Positions 42,771 to 51,613 of a DNA stretch of 64,000 nucleotides are shown piece by piece. Source of the DNA: Micavibrio_A sp964423095. Lineage in GTDB: Bacteria; Pseudomonadota; Alphaproteobacteria; Micavibrionales; Micavibrionaceae. The notes beneath the pieces are model-generated. The model made no database searches. It was not told the DNA's origin and worked only from the letters and a program-made list of their open reading frames with translations. Position 1 is the first letter of the stretch; each line of letters opens with the position of its first letter. The DNA lies in NCBI GenBank assembly GCA_964423095.1, contig CAYRDI010000001.1, positions 36,957-100,956 of the forward strand, given 5' to 3'. A program made the translations under genes and the position numbers.

Positions 42771-43267
42771 GCGAACAGGATCTTTTTGAAGACGTCAGTA
42801 ATCCTCTCGATTCCGTCGAAGAAATCCTGTGCGCCAATGACTGGACGTTCGACCGGATGACCGAAGACGAACTCACCGTCCAGATTTCCGGCAAGATGGG
42901 AGAATACACCCTTTTCTTCCACTGGCAGGAGGAATACAGCGCGATGCGCTTCGTCTGCCAGTACGACCTCGACATCCGCCGGGAAGCCATGGATCAGGCC
43001 GCCAAAACGATGACGGCGATCAATTCCGGCCTATGGCTGGGCCACTTCGATTTCCGTGAAGGCACCGAAATTCCGTGCTTCCGGCACACCACGCTGTTCC
43101 GCGGCCAGACCCAAACCTCCGGAGCCGAACATATCGAAGACCTGGTGGACATCGCGCTGGCCGAATGCGAACGGTTTTATCCGGTGTTTGACCTGCTGTC
43201 CCGCGGGGTTCCCGCCAATGATTGCGACATGAAGCTCGCCCTGATGCCGGCGGTGGGCGAGTCGTAA
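42767..43267 (+). CDS. YbjN domain-containing protein
   Basis: A 166-residue acidic protein of the YbjN/type III secretion chaperone-like fold: DSVEEILCANDWTFDRMTEDELTV, then YTLFFHWQEEYSAMRFVCQYDLDI and a C-terminal helical half. The alphaproteobacterial form is about this size; its function is unknown but it is common next to proC. It overlaps the upstream small gene by four bases and proC follows 44 bases on, so the three are probably one operon. Confidence 0.87.
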   Translation: MSEQDLFEDVSNPLDSVEEILCANDWTFDRMTEDELTVQISGKMGEYTLFFHWQEEYSAMRFVCQYDLDIRREAMDQAAKTMTAINSGLWLGHFDFREGTEIPCFRHTTLFRGQTQTSGAEHIEDLVDIALAECERFYPVFDLLSRGVPANDCDMKLALMPAVGES

Positions 43268-43311
43268 AATTATCCCTTCGGCCCCTTTCGCCTTCATGGT
43301 AAAACGTCCCC

Positions 43312-44127
43312 ATGACAACGACCTATAAACTCGGCCTTGCGGGCTGCGGCAAAATGGGATCGGCCATGGTAAGGGCGTGGCTGCATACCCGGATTGTCAC
43401 GCACATCGACATTCTGGACCCGAACGGGATCCCCGATGACCTCCTTCACCATGGTGAAATCTCGTGGTTCAAAACGGAATCCGATTTTGCGCAGAATGCT
43501 GCAAACTGGGACGCGCTGATCATCGCCATCAAACCGCAAACGCTGGATGATTTTTGCAACAATTTCGGCGCATTACCACCGCTTGTTCCCGTACTATCCA
43601 TCGCGGCGGGTCTGACCCTTTCAACCTTTGAACAAAAATTCGGCAATACGCGCGGTATTATTCGCGCCATGCCAAACACCCCCGCCGCCATCGGCAAAGG
43701 GATGACGGTTGCGGTGACGAACAATCACATTCACGCCGCACAAAAAACAATGGCCGAAAATTTGCTGCGCACACTGGGCTTGTTCGCCTGGATGGGTGAT
43801 GAAGAAAAACTGGATGCGGTCACGGGATTGTCGGGCAGCGGACCCGCCTATGTTTTCTATCTGATCGAAGCGATGGCGGCGGCCGGAAAAGCGGCAGGAC
43901 TTCCTGCCGATATTGCCATGACGCTTGCCCGTCAAACCGTTATCGGCGCGGCGGCGTTGGCCGAACATGATGCACAAACACCCGCAACAAAACTGCGTGA
44001 AAACGTCACGAGCCCAAACGGCACCACCGCCGCCGGACTCGAAATCCTCATGAACGGGGAATTTCAGGAAATTGTGACCAAAACCATTGCCCGTGCAACC
44101 GCGCGCAGCAAGGAACTATCGAAATAG
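43312..44127 (+). CDS. proC: Pyrroline-5-carboxylate reductase
   Basis: A 271-residue enzyme for the last step of proline synthesis, using NAD(P)H. The N-terminal LGLAGCGKMGSAMV (7-20) is the dinucleotide loop; RAMPNTPAAIGKGMT and LSGSGPAYVFYLIEAMAAAGKAAGLP, followed by TSPNGTTAAGLE, are diagnostic. It lies in the ubiK-ybjN-proC run. Its stop directly abuts the convergent mucR stop. Confidence 0.96.
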   Translation: MTTTYKLGLAGCGKMGSAMVRAWLHTRIVTHIDILDPNGIPDDLLHHGEISWFKTESDFAQNAANWDALIIAIKPQTLDDFCNNFGALPPLVPVLSIAAGLTLSTFEQKFGNTRGIIRAMPNTPAAIGKGMTVAVTNNHIHAAQKTMAENLLRTLGLFAWMGDEEKLDAVTGLSGSGPAYVFYLIEAMAAAGKAAGLPADIAMTLARQTVIGAAALAEHDAQTPATKLRENVTSPNGTTAAGLEILMNGEFQEIVTKTIARATARSKELSK

Positions 44128-44547
44128 TTATTTCTTGGCTTTGCCCTTGGTGCCCAAACCTATGTCTTTGGCCAAGCGCGATCTTTGTTTGGCGTAGCTG
44201 GGTGCCACCATCGGATAATCGGCAGGCAGGCCCCATCGTTCGCGGTATTCTTCGGGCGTCATGTCATAAGCCGTCTTCAGGTGCCTTTTAAGCATTTTCA
44301 GCTTTTTCCCATCTTCCAGACAGACAATATATTCCGGCGTCACAGATTTTTTAACCGGTACTGCGGGTAACGGGCGGTCAGCTGATAACGTGGATGTCCC
44401 AGCCCCGCCCAAACCAGAAAGCGTGCGAAACACCTGTTCGATCAAGGGCGGTATTTCATTCTGCGCCACCGTATTGTTCGATACGTGCGAAGAAACGATT
44501 TCCGTGGTCAGGGCCAGCAAATCGGCGTGCGTGGTGGAATCAGTCAT
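44128..44547 (-). CDS. MucR/Ros family transcriptional regulator
   Basis: A 139-residue protein of the MucR/Ros zinc-finger family. VTPEYIVCLEDGKKLKMLKRHLKTAYDMTPEEYRERWGLPADYPMVAP is the signature. Cys95 is the first ligand and the His of KRHLKT a later one; the second Cys of canonical Ros is replaced by Asp (CLEDGK), as in many MucR proteins. Such proteins act as DNA-bridging global regulators in alphaproteobacteria, controlling exopolysaccharide, motility and cell cycle. It lies downstream of tsaB. Confidence 0.92.
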   Translation of the reverse strand: MTDSTTHADLLALTTEIVSSHVSNNTVAQNEIPPLIEQVFRTLSGLGGAGTSTLSADRPLPAVPVKKSVTPEYIVCLEDGKKLKMLKRHLKTAYDMTPEEYRERWGLPADYPMVAPSYAKQRSRLAKDIGLGTKGKAKK

Positions 44548-44661
44548 GGAACCTCCGTCTTGGTCAGTGAACGGGCTTTTAAATAACGCGTTCTACGAAT
44601 ATTACAACCGTAATGATGGTTTATTTTGGGCGCGCAGATAAATTTCTGCTCTATACTGGTA

Positions 44662-45390
44662 TTATTCCGGATAATTATTAAGAATTCGCTGCTTTTTATT
44701 GGACGCGGATACATCAGCTCCGCGCAAATATAAGGGCTCCGGCTTTTCCGACCGCCCCCCGGACCTGATAAAGGCTTCAAGACCCACCTTTGCCAAAGCC
44801 ACGGGATCGGGCAAAATCCGGTCCCGTATATCCGTAAAAGGATTTTCGCCCATCTCCGCGATCAGCCGGCCCGTTGCATCCCCGCACAGGATCAGTTTCT
44901 TGCCGCGCACCTGCTTCATAATCTCCGCGGCCGACCCGCACGCAGGTTCGGAGAGCGGCAAAAAGTCCGCCCCCAGATACCGCATATAAAAATCTGCCCG
45001 CTTGGTTTCCAACACTACCGCATAACCATACGCATCGCCGTCCCGCGCACAGCTTCGCGCCATCGCGGTAAAACTATCCACCCCCTGAACGGGAATGGAC
45101 AGCGCAAGCCCCAATGACCGCGCCGCGGAAAGACCGATGCGAAGCCCCGTAAAAGACCCCGGCCCGATTGTCGTTGCAATCAGACCAATCGATTTAAAAT
45201 TCATCCCCGCATCCGCCACGACCGCCTGCACCATGGGCATGAGTTTGGCCGCCTGTTCCCGCCCGGTTTCGAGCACGCGCACCCATGTTGCGCCACTGGC
45301 GGGATCAAGCACTGCCGTCACGCAACCACCCAGCGCGGAATCGATCGCCAATACAGGTTGGGTAATGTCAGACAATCTTGCACGCCTCAT
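44662..45390 (-). CDS. tsaB: tRNA threonylcarbamoyladenosine biosynthesis protein TsaB
   Basis: A 242-residue ASKHA-fold protein and partner of TsaD in making t6A37 of tRNA. VLAIDSALGGCVTAVLD opens it, and TIGPGSFTGLRIGLSAARSLGLAL (about 75-98) is the signature. I chose ATG 45390, which overlaps the preceding gene by 23 bases; a TTG five codons on is possible, as no ribosome site is clear. rimI does not follow here, unlike in many alphaproteobacteria. Confidence 0.9.
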   Translation of the reverse strand: MRRARLSDITQPVLAIDSALGGCVTAVLDPASGATWVRVLETGREQAAKLMPMVQAVVADAGMNFKSIGLIATTIGPGSFTGLRIGLSAARSLGLALSIPVQGVDSFTAMARSCARDGDAYGYAVVLETKRADFYMRYLGADFLPLSEPACGSAAEIMKQVRGKKLILCGDATGRLIAEMGENPFTDIRDRILPDPVALAKVGLEAFIRSGGRSEKPEPLYLRGADVSASNKKQRILNNYPE

Positions 45391-45958
45391 CAAAATCAAG
45401 ACGCGCAGCGCGCGGGAAGAGTTTTTCCGGATCGCCATAGCCGAGATTACAAAGAAAATTCACATCGCCATCCAGATCCGGAAAGAACGCATCTTTGACC
45501 TTTTGCTTATCGAACCCCGACATCGGCCCGCAATCCAGTCCCAATGCCCGCGCCGCCAACATAAAATAACCGGCCTGCAATGTGCCGTTCCGCCATGCCG
45601 TTTCCGCGTTTGCGGCATCCTTTCCGGCATACCATTTTTGAACGTCGATATGCGGTGCCAGCTTGCCCATATGTTGAAAGAATTGGTTGTCATACGCAAA
45701 AATGGCAACCACCGGCGCAGCCATTGTTTTTTCGACATTGCCCTTGTCCAAAAACGGTTTAAGCACTTCTTTCGCGTCCTTCGAACGTACGAACACCACA
45801 CGCATAGGACAGGTGTTTGCGGACGTCGGCCCCCATTTCATGGTGTCGTATATTTGCTGGATCAGGGCATCCGGTACATCCCGTTCCTGCCATGCCTTGT
45901 GGGTGCGGGCCTCGAAAAATAGGGTATCGAGTGCTTCGCGGCTCAGAGCTTTATCCAT
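45368..45958 (-). CDS. Nitroreductase family protein, RutE/HadB-like
   Basis: A 196-residue FMN nitroreductase. THKAWQERDVP, WGPTSANTCPMRVVFV and GYGDPEKLFPRAARLDFDEAC match the malonic semialdehyde reductase (RutE) and HadB/RutE subgroup. No other rut genes are near, so pyrimidine breakdown cannot be claimed; a general aldehyde or nitro-compound reductase is equally possible. It overlaps tsaB by 23 bases. Confidence 0.87.
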   Translation of the reverse strand: MDKALSREALDTLFFEARTHKAWQERDVPDALIQQIYDTMKWGPTSANTCPMRVVFVRSKDAKEVLKPFLDKGNVEKTMAAPVVAIFAYDNQFFQHMGKLAPHIDVQKWYAGKDAANAETAWRNGTLQAGYFMLAARALGLDCGPMSGFDKQKVKDAFFPDLDGDVNFLCNLGYGDPEKLFPRAARLDFDEACKIV

Positions 45959-46066
45959 AAAAATCCCCTTCCATGAAGAACGTCATACTAGGTAACGCAC
46001 CGGGCGCGCAATGCAACCCCCTCTTTTTGATGGTTTTTACGGGGCCGATCGGGTAAATCTCTGTCT

Positions 46067-47203
46067 ATGCTCGGTTTTTCGATAAAAAGATTGTCACTCG
46101 CGCTTTTTTGCGCGGGCATTTTCGGTGCGCCAACGGCCCGTGCCGAAACCCCTGTGACTGATTTCGACAACCGCGCCGCCGTCATCTTCGCCTATACCGG
46201 TGTCGGGCTGGATGACAATCCTTCGATCAGCGTTACAAATGAACAATTTGCCCGCCAGATCGAAGAACTCACCTCCGGTGCCTATCATGTGCTGCCGCTA
46301 CCTGACATCATCGCAAAATTTAAAAAGAATGCCGTCCTGCCGGACCGCACGATCGCGCTTACATTCGACGGCGCAGATACCTCTGTCCTTACCGCCGCCG
46401 CGCCACTGCTTATCAAGGCCCGCCTACCGTTTACAATTTTTGTCCCCGCCGAACGCGTGGACAAAGACAAACAGCCCTATCTTTCGTGGGATGACTTGCG
46501 GGATTTGAAAAAAACCGGCCTTGTGACATTCGGATTGAACCCGTCCGGCCTTGGCAGGCTGGTAAGCAACGATGCCGCCGAAATCCGCCGTCAGATAAAC
46601 AATGGAATCGTGCGACTGCGCGAAGAGTTGGGTATTTCCCCCACCCTGTTGGCCTATCCTTACGGGGAATATGACCTGACCTATCAACAAATTGTACGGT
46701 CGATGGGGTTCGATGCGGCATTCGGGCAACAATCCGGCGTCGCGTGGTCCGGTGACAATCTTTTCGCACTGCCCCGCTTTGCCCAGTCCGAACGCTATGG
46801 CGATCAGGAACGGTTTGTCATGACGGCGAATGCCTTGCCGCTGCCCGTCAAGGATGTATCGCCGCAAGATCCGCATCTTTCCACCCTGACACCGGTTATC
46901 GGATTTACGTTGCCGGAGACGCTCGCCAAAGCAGGAAAGAATTTATCCTGTTTTTCATCCAGTGATGAAAAGCCCTCCGTTACCTTACTAAGGACACGCG
47001 TGGAAATCCGTATGCCGGGGTTCGATGACGACCGTCCGCGCATCAACTGCACCCTGCCCGTTGCCGGCAATAACGGTGAAGACACACGGTGGCGGTGGTT
47101 TGGTATGATGCTCACCGTGCCGGAACGCTTGCTGGAAAAACAGGAAACGCCGGACGTACAAAAACATGCCGCAGACACGCCGGACTGGATCAGCGTCGAA
47201 TAG
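46067..47203 (+). CDS. Polysaccharide deacetylase-like exported protein with a degenerate metal site
   Basis: A 378-residue protein with signal peptide (1-26, cut near ARA) and a NodB/polysaccharide deacetylase fold at about 30-260. Motif 1 reads TFDGAD (99-104) instead of TFDD, and the motif 2 stretch, normally H-T/S-x-x-x-H, reads FGLNPSGLGRL (155-165) with no His. Motif 3, YPYGEYD (197-203), remains. Both metal-binding positions are therefore lost, so it is probably not an active zinc deacetylase but a binding or scaffold protein. A beta-rich C-terminal 120 residues with two Cys follows. No polysaccharide synthesis genes are near. Confidence 0.8.
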   Translation: MLGFSIKRLSLALFCAGIFGAPTARAETPVTDFDNRAAVIFAYTGVGLDDNPSISVTNEQFARQIEELTSGAYHVLPLPDIIAKFKKNAVLPDRTIALTFDGADTSVLTAAAPLLIKARLPFTIFVPAERVDKDKQPYLSWDDLRDLKKTGLVTFGLNPSGLGRLVSNDAAEIRRQINNGIVRLREELGISPTLLAYPYGEYDLTYQQIVRSMGFDAAFGQQSGVAWSGDNLFALPRFAQSERYGDQERFVMTANALPLPVKDVSPQDPHLSTLTPVIGFTLPETLAKAGKNLSCFSSSDEKPSVTLLRTRVEIRMPGFDDDRPRINCTLPVAGNNGEDTRWRWFGMMLTVPERLLEKQETPDVQKHAADTPDWISVE

Positions 47204-47208
47204 GCGTA

Positions 47209-47763
47209 TTATTCCATGCTCTGACGGACTTCGAGCACTTCGGGCACATAATGGCGGAGCATATTTTCCACCCCGCTTTTCAGCGTCATCGTAGAGCTGG
47301 GGCAGCCGGAGCAAGCCCCGCGCATTTTCAAATAGACAATCCCGTCTTCGAATTTTTCAAAAACGATGTCGCCGCCGTCCTGCGCCACCGCAGGGCGCAC
47401 ACGGGTATCGATCAATTCCTTGATCTGTTTTGAAATCTCGTCCAGCAATTCATCGCCGGAATCATCCTGATCCTCTTCGCCGTAAAAGCGCGGCTCGCCA
47501 AATGAAAAATGTTGCATGACCGCCGCCAAAATCGGCGCTTTGATGGCGGACCATTCCACCGTGTCGTCCTTGGTAACCGATACGAAATCGTAACCGAAGA
47601 ATATACTACGTACGCCTGCCACTTCAAAAATGCGTTCAGCCAGCGGTGATCTTTTCGCATCCTGCGCGTTCTCAAACTCCGCCACACCCGCAGACATGAC
47701 CTTCAAGCCCGGCAAAAATTTAACCGTGGCGGGGTTTGGGGTGTTTTCGGTCTGGATGAACAT
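47209..47763 (-). CDS. NifU family Fe-S scaffold protein (Nfu type)
   Basis: A 184-residue protein: an N-terminal Nfu_N domain (MFIQTENTPNPATVKFLPG, about 1-90) and a C-terminal NifU domain (about 105-184) with the cluster ligands CSGC in GACSGCPSSTMTLKSGVENML. It would bind and hand on a 4Fe-4S cluster. This is the common alphaproteobacterial and mitochondrial NFU1 form. It is convergent with the deacetylase-like gene, five bases from its stop. Confidence 0.93.
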   Translation of the reverse strand: MFIQTENTPNPATVKFLPGLKVMSAGVAEFENAQDAKRSPLAERIFEVAGVRSIFFGYDFVSVTKDDTVEWSAIKAPILAAVMQHFSFGEPRFYGEEDQDDSGDELLDEISKQIKELIDTRVRPAVAQDGGDIVFEKFEDGIVYLKMRGACSGCPSSTMTLKSGVENMLRHYVPEVLEVRQSME

Positions 47764-47835
47764 AACCTCTCCTCTTGTCGTGCAAAGAGGAATTAATACA
47801 CGTTCGGTCCCATTTCAAGGAAAAGCCGCAAAGAA

Positions 47836-48333
47836 TTATTCGATTTCTTTTAAATGCGCCGGAACCACGACCAGCGGCACCCGCATGTGTTCCAGCCCCT
47901 TGCCCAGACAATAGGAAATCAGCGGCCCCGGCCCGGCACCCGCGCGATTTCCCACCACCAGTTTGATGATATGTTCGTCTTCGTCGATGGTTTTGATGAC
48001 GGCAACGCCGCCTTCACCTTCGGCAAAATACAAGGACGGGATCGTCCCGTTAAAATCGTTGGCGGTTTTTGCCACGGTCCAGAGGTATTTTTCTCCTTCT
48101 TCGCGCAGCTCCTTTTTCACCTTTTCCTCCACGGCCCCCCAATGCTGGAAGTCCTGGTTATCGAGGATCATCAGGATGCCGACGCGTGCCCGGTGAACCC
48201 TGGCCGACGCACAGGCATAGCGAAGAGCGGCCCTGAATTCGTCCGTATCATCCGCCACCACAAGGTATGTTCCGCCATCACCTTTACGGCGGGGACGTTT
48301 TTCCGTGGTCGTTGCGTTTTGTGTTGCGTTCAT
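47836..48333 (-). CDS. Universal stress protein family protein
   Basis: A 165-residue USP-fold protein. YLVVADDTDEFRAALRYACASARVHRARVGILMI and IKLVVGNRAGAGPGPLISYCLGKGLEHMRVPLVVVP show the USP core and a G-x-x-G-x-G(P)-like nucleotide loop. The N-terminal 20 residues are polar and variable. It lies four bases after the TIGR02186 gene, forming a leftward operon with that gene and TauE/SafE. Confidence 0.85.
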   Translation of the reverse strand: MNATQNATTTEKRPRRKGDGGTYLVVADDTDEFRAALRYACASARVHRARVGILMILDNQDFQHWGAVEEKVKKELREEGEKYLWTVAKTANDFNGTIPSLYFAEGEGGVAVIKTIDEDEHIIKLVVGNRAGAGPGPLISYCLGKGLEHMRVPLVVVPAHLKEIE

Positions 48334-48337
48334 GGGT

Positions 48338-49090
48338 TCAATCCCTTCTCAAGAATGTAAAGGCCGCCCACCCCGAAATTACCGCAATCATCACCGCCAT
48401 GATACCGTATAACAACGAATGGTTCGTCGCAAACAGATACACCCGCGCGTTAAATCCCACTTGCCCCACCTGCAAGGACCGGGAATCCCGCGCCAGAATA
48501 TCCCCGTTTTTGACCAGCATGGCCTCCACGGTATAAACACCTGTCGGGACGCCGGGTGGTAAAGAAAACGAAACCTTAAAGAAATTCCTGTCAATCGACT
48601 GGATGGTTCCCGCCCGCAAAGGGAAAAAACCTTTGGCCCGTTCGCGGCGGATCAAAGCATCCCGGTAAACATCCACGGTTTCCGCGTCCTGATCAGCATC
48701 TTCGGAATAAAAATCCAGATGATCAACACCAATCTGTCCTGCCTCCAGCAACGCAGGATAACGCAGCAATACATCCTCCCCCACCGTGGATGCATAATCA
48801 TAATAGCTGGGCACACGGCGAAATTCGATATTTTCGGCGTTGACCCACGCGCCCGTCATTTGGCGTTCCTTTTTACGCACTATCACAGTACGCTCAGGCC
48901 CGTTCAAGGTCACAATGACATCGCCGCCATCGCCTGTCGTCGTCCCGAACAGCGTCACGCGTGTGCCGTTAAACCCCGTGGTAATATCCACATGGTCTTC
49001 GGCCAGCGCTATCTGCATGTATTTGTCCTGAGCCTGTGCCACCACAGGAAACAGGACCACCAGCGCGGCAAGGATGAAACAGATTCTCAT
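48338..49090 (-). CDS. TIGR02186 (Alph_Pro_TM) family protein
   Basis: A 250-residue exported protein with signal peptide (1-20, cut near AQA), a beta-rich domain opening with HVDITTGFNGTRVTLFGTT, and a C-terminal TM helix (about 222-245) followed by RRD. This is the alphaproteobacterial family TIGR02186, usually encoded with a TauE/SafE permease, as here. Its role is unknown, though coupling to sulfite or anion export has been proposed from context. It overlaps the permease gene by four bases. Confidence 0.88.
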   Translation of the reverse strand: MRICFILAALVVLFPVVAQAQDKYMQIALAEDHVDITTGFNGTRVTLFGTTTGDGGDVIVTLNGPERTVIVRKKERQMTGAWVNAENIEFRRVPSYYDYASTVGEDVLLRYPALLEAGQIGVDHLDFYSEDADQDAETVDVYRDALIRRERAKGFFPLRAGTIQSIDRNFFKVSFSLPPGVPTGVYTVEAMLVKNGDILARDSRSLQVGQVGFNARVYLFATNHSLLYGIMAVMIAVISGWAAFTFLRRD

Positions 49091-50001
49091 GGCCGCACAT
49101 CCAGGTTGAAAATATCGGCCGGCTCAATAAACAACGAACCCATCATCCGGACACAGACCGCGATGATAATCAACGCCAGTAAAATCCGTGCGGGCGCACC
49201 GCGCAACTTTCGCGATAACCTGACACCGATCTGCGCCCCCACCACGCCGCCGACCGTCATAATCAGAGATAGAATAATATCCACGGTATTGCTGGTCACC
49301 GCATGAAGGACGCACGAAAAGGCCGACACAAAAATAATCTGGAACAACGATGTCCCCGCCACCAGCGTTGCCGGCATGCCCAGAATATAAATCATCGCAG
49401 GAACGATCACGAACCCGCCGCCGATCCCCATGGCGGACACCAGAAACCCACCGACAAACCCCACACCCATCGGAAGAAAGGCCGAAATATAAAGCCGCGA
49501 TTTCATAAACCGCATTTTGTACGGCAACTTTTTGAAAAACGGGTGGTGGCCTAGGCTTTTGATATCCTGAGTCACTTTGCCACGGTTTAAAAACGCCCCC
49601 ACGCTTTCAAAGAGCATCATCAGCCCGATCGTTCCAAGCAACAAGACATAGGAAAATGAAATAAAGACGTCGATCTGCCCAAAATGCTGCAAGAGCCGGA
49701 AGATAAAAATGCCAACAACAGACCCCGCCATACCGCCGCCCAGCATGATCGTGCCCATCTGAAAATCAACATTGCCGCGCCGCCAGTGGCCCAGCACGCC
49801 CGTCACGCTGGTGGCAATCAACTGGTTGGCCTGCGTCCCCACCACAACGGCGGGCGGGATGCCCATGAACAAAAGGAACGGTGTCGCCAGAAACCCGCCG
49901 CCCACGCCGAAAACGCCGGACAAAAACCCCATCGCCACGCCCAGAAGGACCAAACCTTCGGCCGGGACGGACATTTCGGCAATGGGAAGATAGATTTGCA
50001 T
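49087..50001 (-). CDS. Sulfite exporter TauE/SafE family protein
   Basis: A 304-residue membrane protein of eight or nine TM segments. GFLSGVFGVGGGFLATPFLLFMGIPPAVVVGT and GFLVSAMGIGGGFVIVPAMIYILGMPATLVAGTSLFQI are the two inverted family repeats. It would export sulfite, sulfoacetate or a related anion. It heads an operon with the TIGR02186 and USP genes. Confidence 0.92.
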   Translation of the reverse strand: MQIYLPIAEMSVPAEGLVLLGVAMGFLSGVFGVGGGFLATPFLLFMGIPPAVVVGTQANQLIATSVTGVLGHWRRGNVDFQMGTIMLGGGMAGSVVGIFIFRLLQHFGQIDVFISFSYVLLLGTIGLMMLFESVGAFLNRGKVTQDIKSLGHHPFFKKLPYKMRFMKSRLYISAFLPMGVGFVGGFLVSAMGIGGGFVIVPAMIYILGMPATLVAGTSLFQIIFVSAFSCVLHAVTSNTVDIILSLIMTVGGVVGAQIGVRLSRKLRGAPARILLALIIIAVCVRMMGSLFIEPADIFNLDVRP

Positions 50002-50073
50002 GAAGAAAACACCCTATGTGCCTAGAATGCGCTATTCAAAGGCATTTGTCATCCCTGTGTTTGGAATAGCTTG

Positions 50074-50826
50074 TTACGGGCCGGCCAGCACAACACAAAC
50101 CCTGTTCACAAACACCGCGTTTTGGATAGCGTCATCCCGCGCCTTTATATCGCACAGCGTTAAACCGGTATTGTCCGTATAAATCTTTCCCGCACCGGTA
50201 TCGATGTAACAACGGTTGGACAAAAGCAAAGGCCCGCCAGTCACCCGCGTGTGGCCATGAAAAACTCTGCTCACCCCGTCTATTGGCGCATCATCCCTTG
50301 TTGGTCCAACAATACGGGAACGATCATGCATCGCCCGCTTTAATAGCATCTGGTTTCCGCCCGCAACCCCGTTGAAAAAAACATCCCATGAATGTTCACG
50401 GGGGACGCTGGCGTGAACAACGCCGACATCACCATCCGCCGTCTCTATTTTTATGGCGTAAGGAATCGCGTCAAACGCAGGACGCCAGTCTTTTAACGTA
50501 GAGGTCTCCATCTCCTTGATCCACTCCATCCCGCACAAGTAAAGAAACTCGTCATCCTCTATTCTTCCGTTTGCATCAACTTCATCTAGAAACATCTGTT
50601 CATGGTTTCCACGGACGGCGTGAAACCATTCTTGTCGAAGATAACCTATGGCCGATTTTGAATCCGGGCCACGATTGATCATGTCCCCGGCACTGATAAG
50701 ACGGTCTTGTACAGGATCGAAGCGTGCGGTTTTCATCGCGGACTCAAGCAAAGCGAAATGCCCGTGGATATCCCCCACGACAAAGTCACGGCCTTTTGTA
50801 TTTACAGGAAGCGTTTTGACAAACAT
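50074..50826 (-). CDS. Metallophosphoesterase, PPP-type serine/threonine phosphatase-like
   Basis: A 250-residue phosphatase of the PPP family with the metal motifs GDIHGH (18-23), GDMINRGPDS (47-56), RGNHEQ (about 72-77) and FHGHTRV. It resembles bacteriophage-type PPP phosphatases (lambda PP family) and PrpA/PrpB. It could dephosphorylate proteins or ApnA. It is more AT-rich than the genes on either side and stands alone, so transfer is possible. Confidence 0.88.
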   Translation of the reverse strand: MFVKTLPVNTKGRDFVVGDIHGHFALLESAMKTARFDPVQDRLISAGDMINRGPDSKSAIGYLRQEWFHAVRGNHEQMFLDEVDANGRIEDDEFLYLCGMEWIKEMETSTLKDWRPAFDAIPYAIKIETADGDVGVVHASVPREHSWDVFFNGVAGGNQMLLKRAMHDRSRIVGPTRDDAPIDGVSRVFHGHTRVTGGPLLLSNRCYIDTGAGKIYTDNTGLTLCDIKARDDAIQNAVFVNRVCVVLAGP

Positions 50827-50885
50827 AGAAAAACCCTCGCCCGTAAAAAACCACAGGCAGGCATTTTATGTCTACAAAATTTTAA

Positions 50886-51536
50886 TTAATAGGCGGTCGT
50901 GCCTTCCGGCCCTTGGGGAGCCCAGAAATACATCTCGGCGTCTTTCAGGAAGTTCGCGTACTCGCCCGTGGGGAGTTCGTGATAGGCCTTCTTGAAATCG
51001 ATGCTCTTGATGATCCCGCGGAAATCCAGCGCCCAGCGGTCATAGGCATGTTCGAGTGAAGAACATTCAACGATATACATCTTGTCGCGGTACAAAGATG
51101 CAAACATGATCCCCGAACGGCTTTGATACACGGTTCCAAAGCGTTTGGTGTAACTGGCCATCGCATAGGATGCGAACCAGCGGCCAAGCCCGGCCCCGTC
51201 CACGACATTGCCTAAATTGTATTGATCGTACTGCGCCAGATAGGTGCGCCAGAACGGGCGGCTCACCGCCACCTTCTGAATGTCTTCGCCATAACGGGCA
51301 GGATAGATGGTAAAGCGTTTGTCATCCCGCGCATCGACGCGGCAGACCGGCTGGCCGTTTTCGGACGGGCCGGCAACAGTCAGAATGGTATCCGGATTGG
51401 CATTCGATTGAACCTTCCACGTATCGGGAAACGTAATCGAAAGACCCGTCTTTTCATCCTGCCACACGAAATAATCCGCGCGGGCGATAGACGGAAGGGC
51501 CAGAACAACAATGAATATGAAAAGACGCAAGACCAT
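50886..51536 (-). CDS. Exported protein of unknown function
   Basis: A 216-residue protein with signal peptide MVLRLFIFIVVLALPSIARA and a mature domain beginning YFVWQDEKTGLSITFPDTWKVQSNANPDTILTV. The start of the mature part resembles PsbP/DUF1795-like domains, but I do not claim a family. There are two Cys (VCRVDARDD; VECSSLEH). I chose ATG 51536 as it begins the signal peptide; the ORF extends 13 codons further without a ribosome site. It lies between the phosphatase and trpS, all on the minus strand. Confidence 0.75.
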   Translation of the reverse strand: MVLRLFIFIVVLALPSIARADYFVWQDEKTGLSITFPDTWKVQSNANPDTILTVAGPSENGQPVCRVDARDDKRFTIYPARYGEDIQKVAVSRPFWRTYLAQYDQYNLGNVVDGAGLGRWFASYAMASYTKRFGTVYQSRSGIMFASLYRDKMYIVECSSLEHAYDRWALDFRGIIKSIDFKKAYHELPTGEYANFLKDAEMYFWAPQGPEGTTAY

Positions 51537-51613
51537 GAATCGATTATACCTTGGGTAAAAAACCGTACAAGCCATTCATAGGATAGTTGCGCCTTTACAC
51601 GCAAATTTATGCA

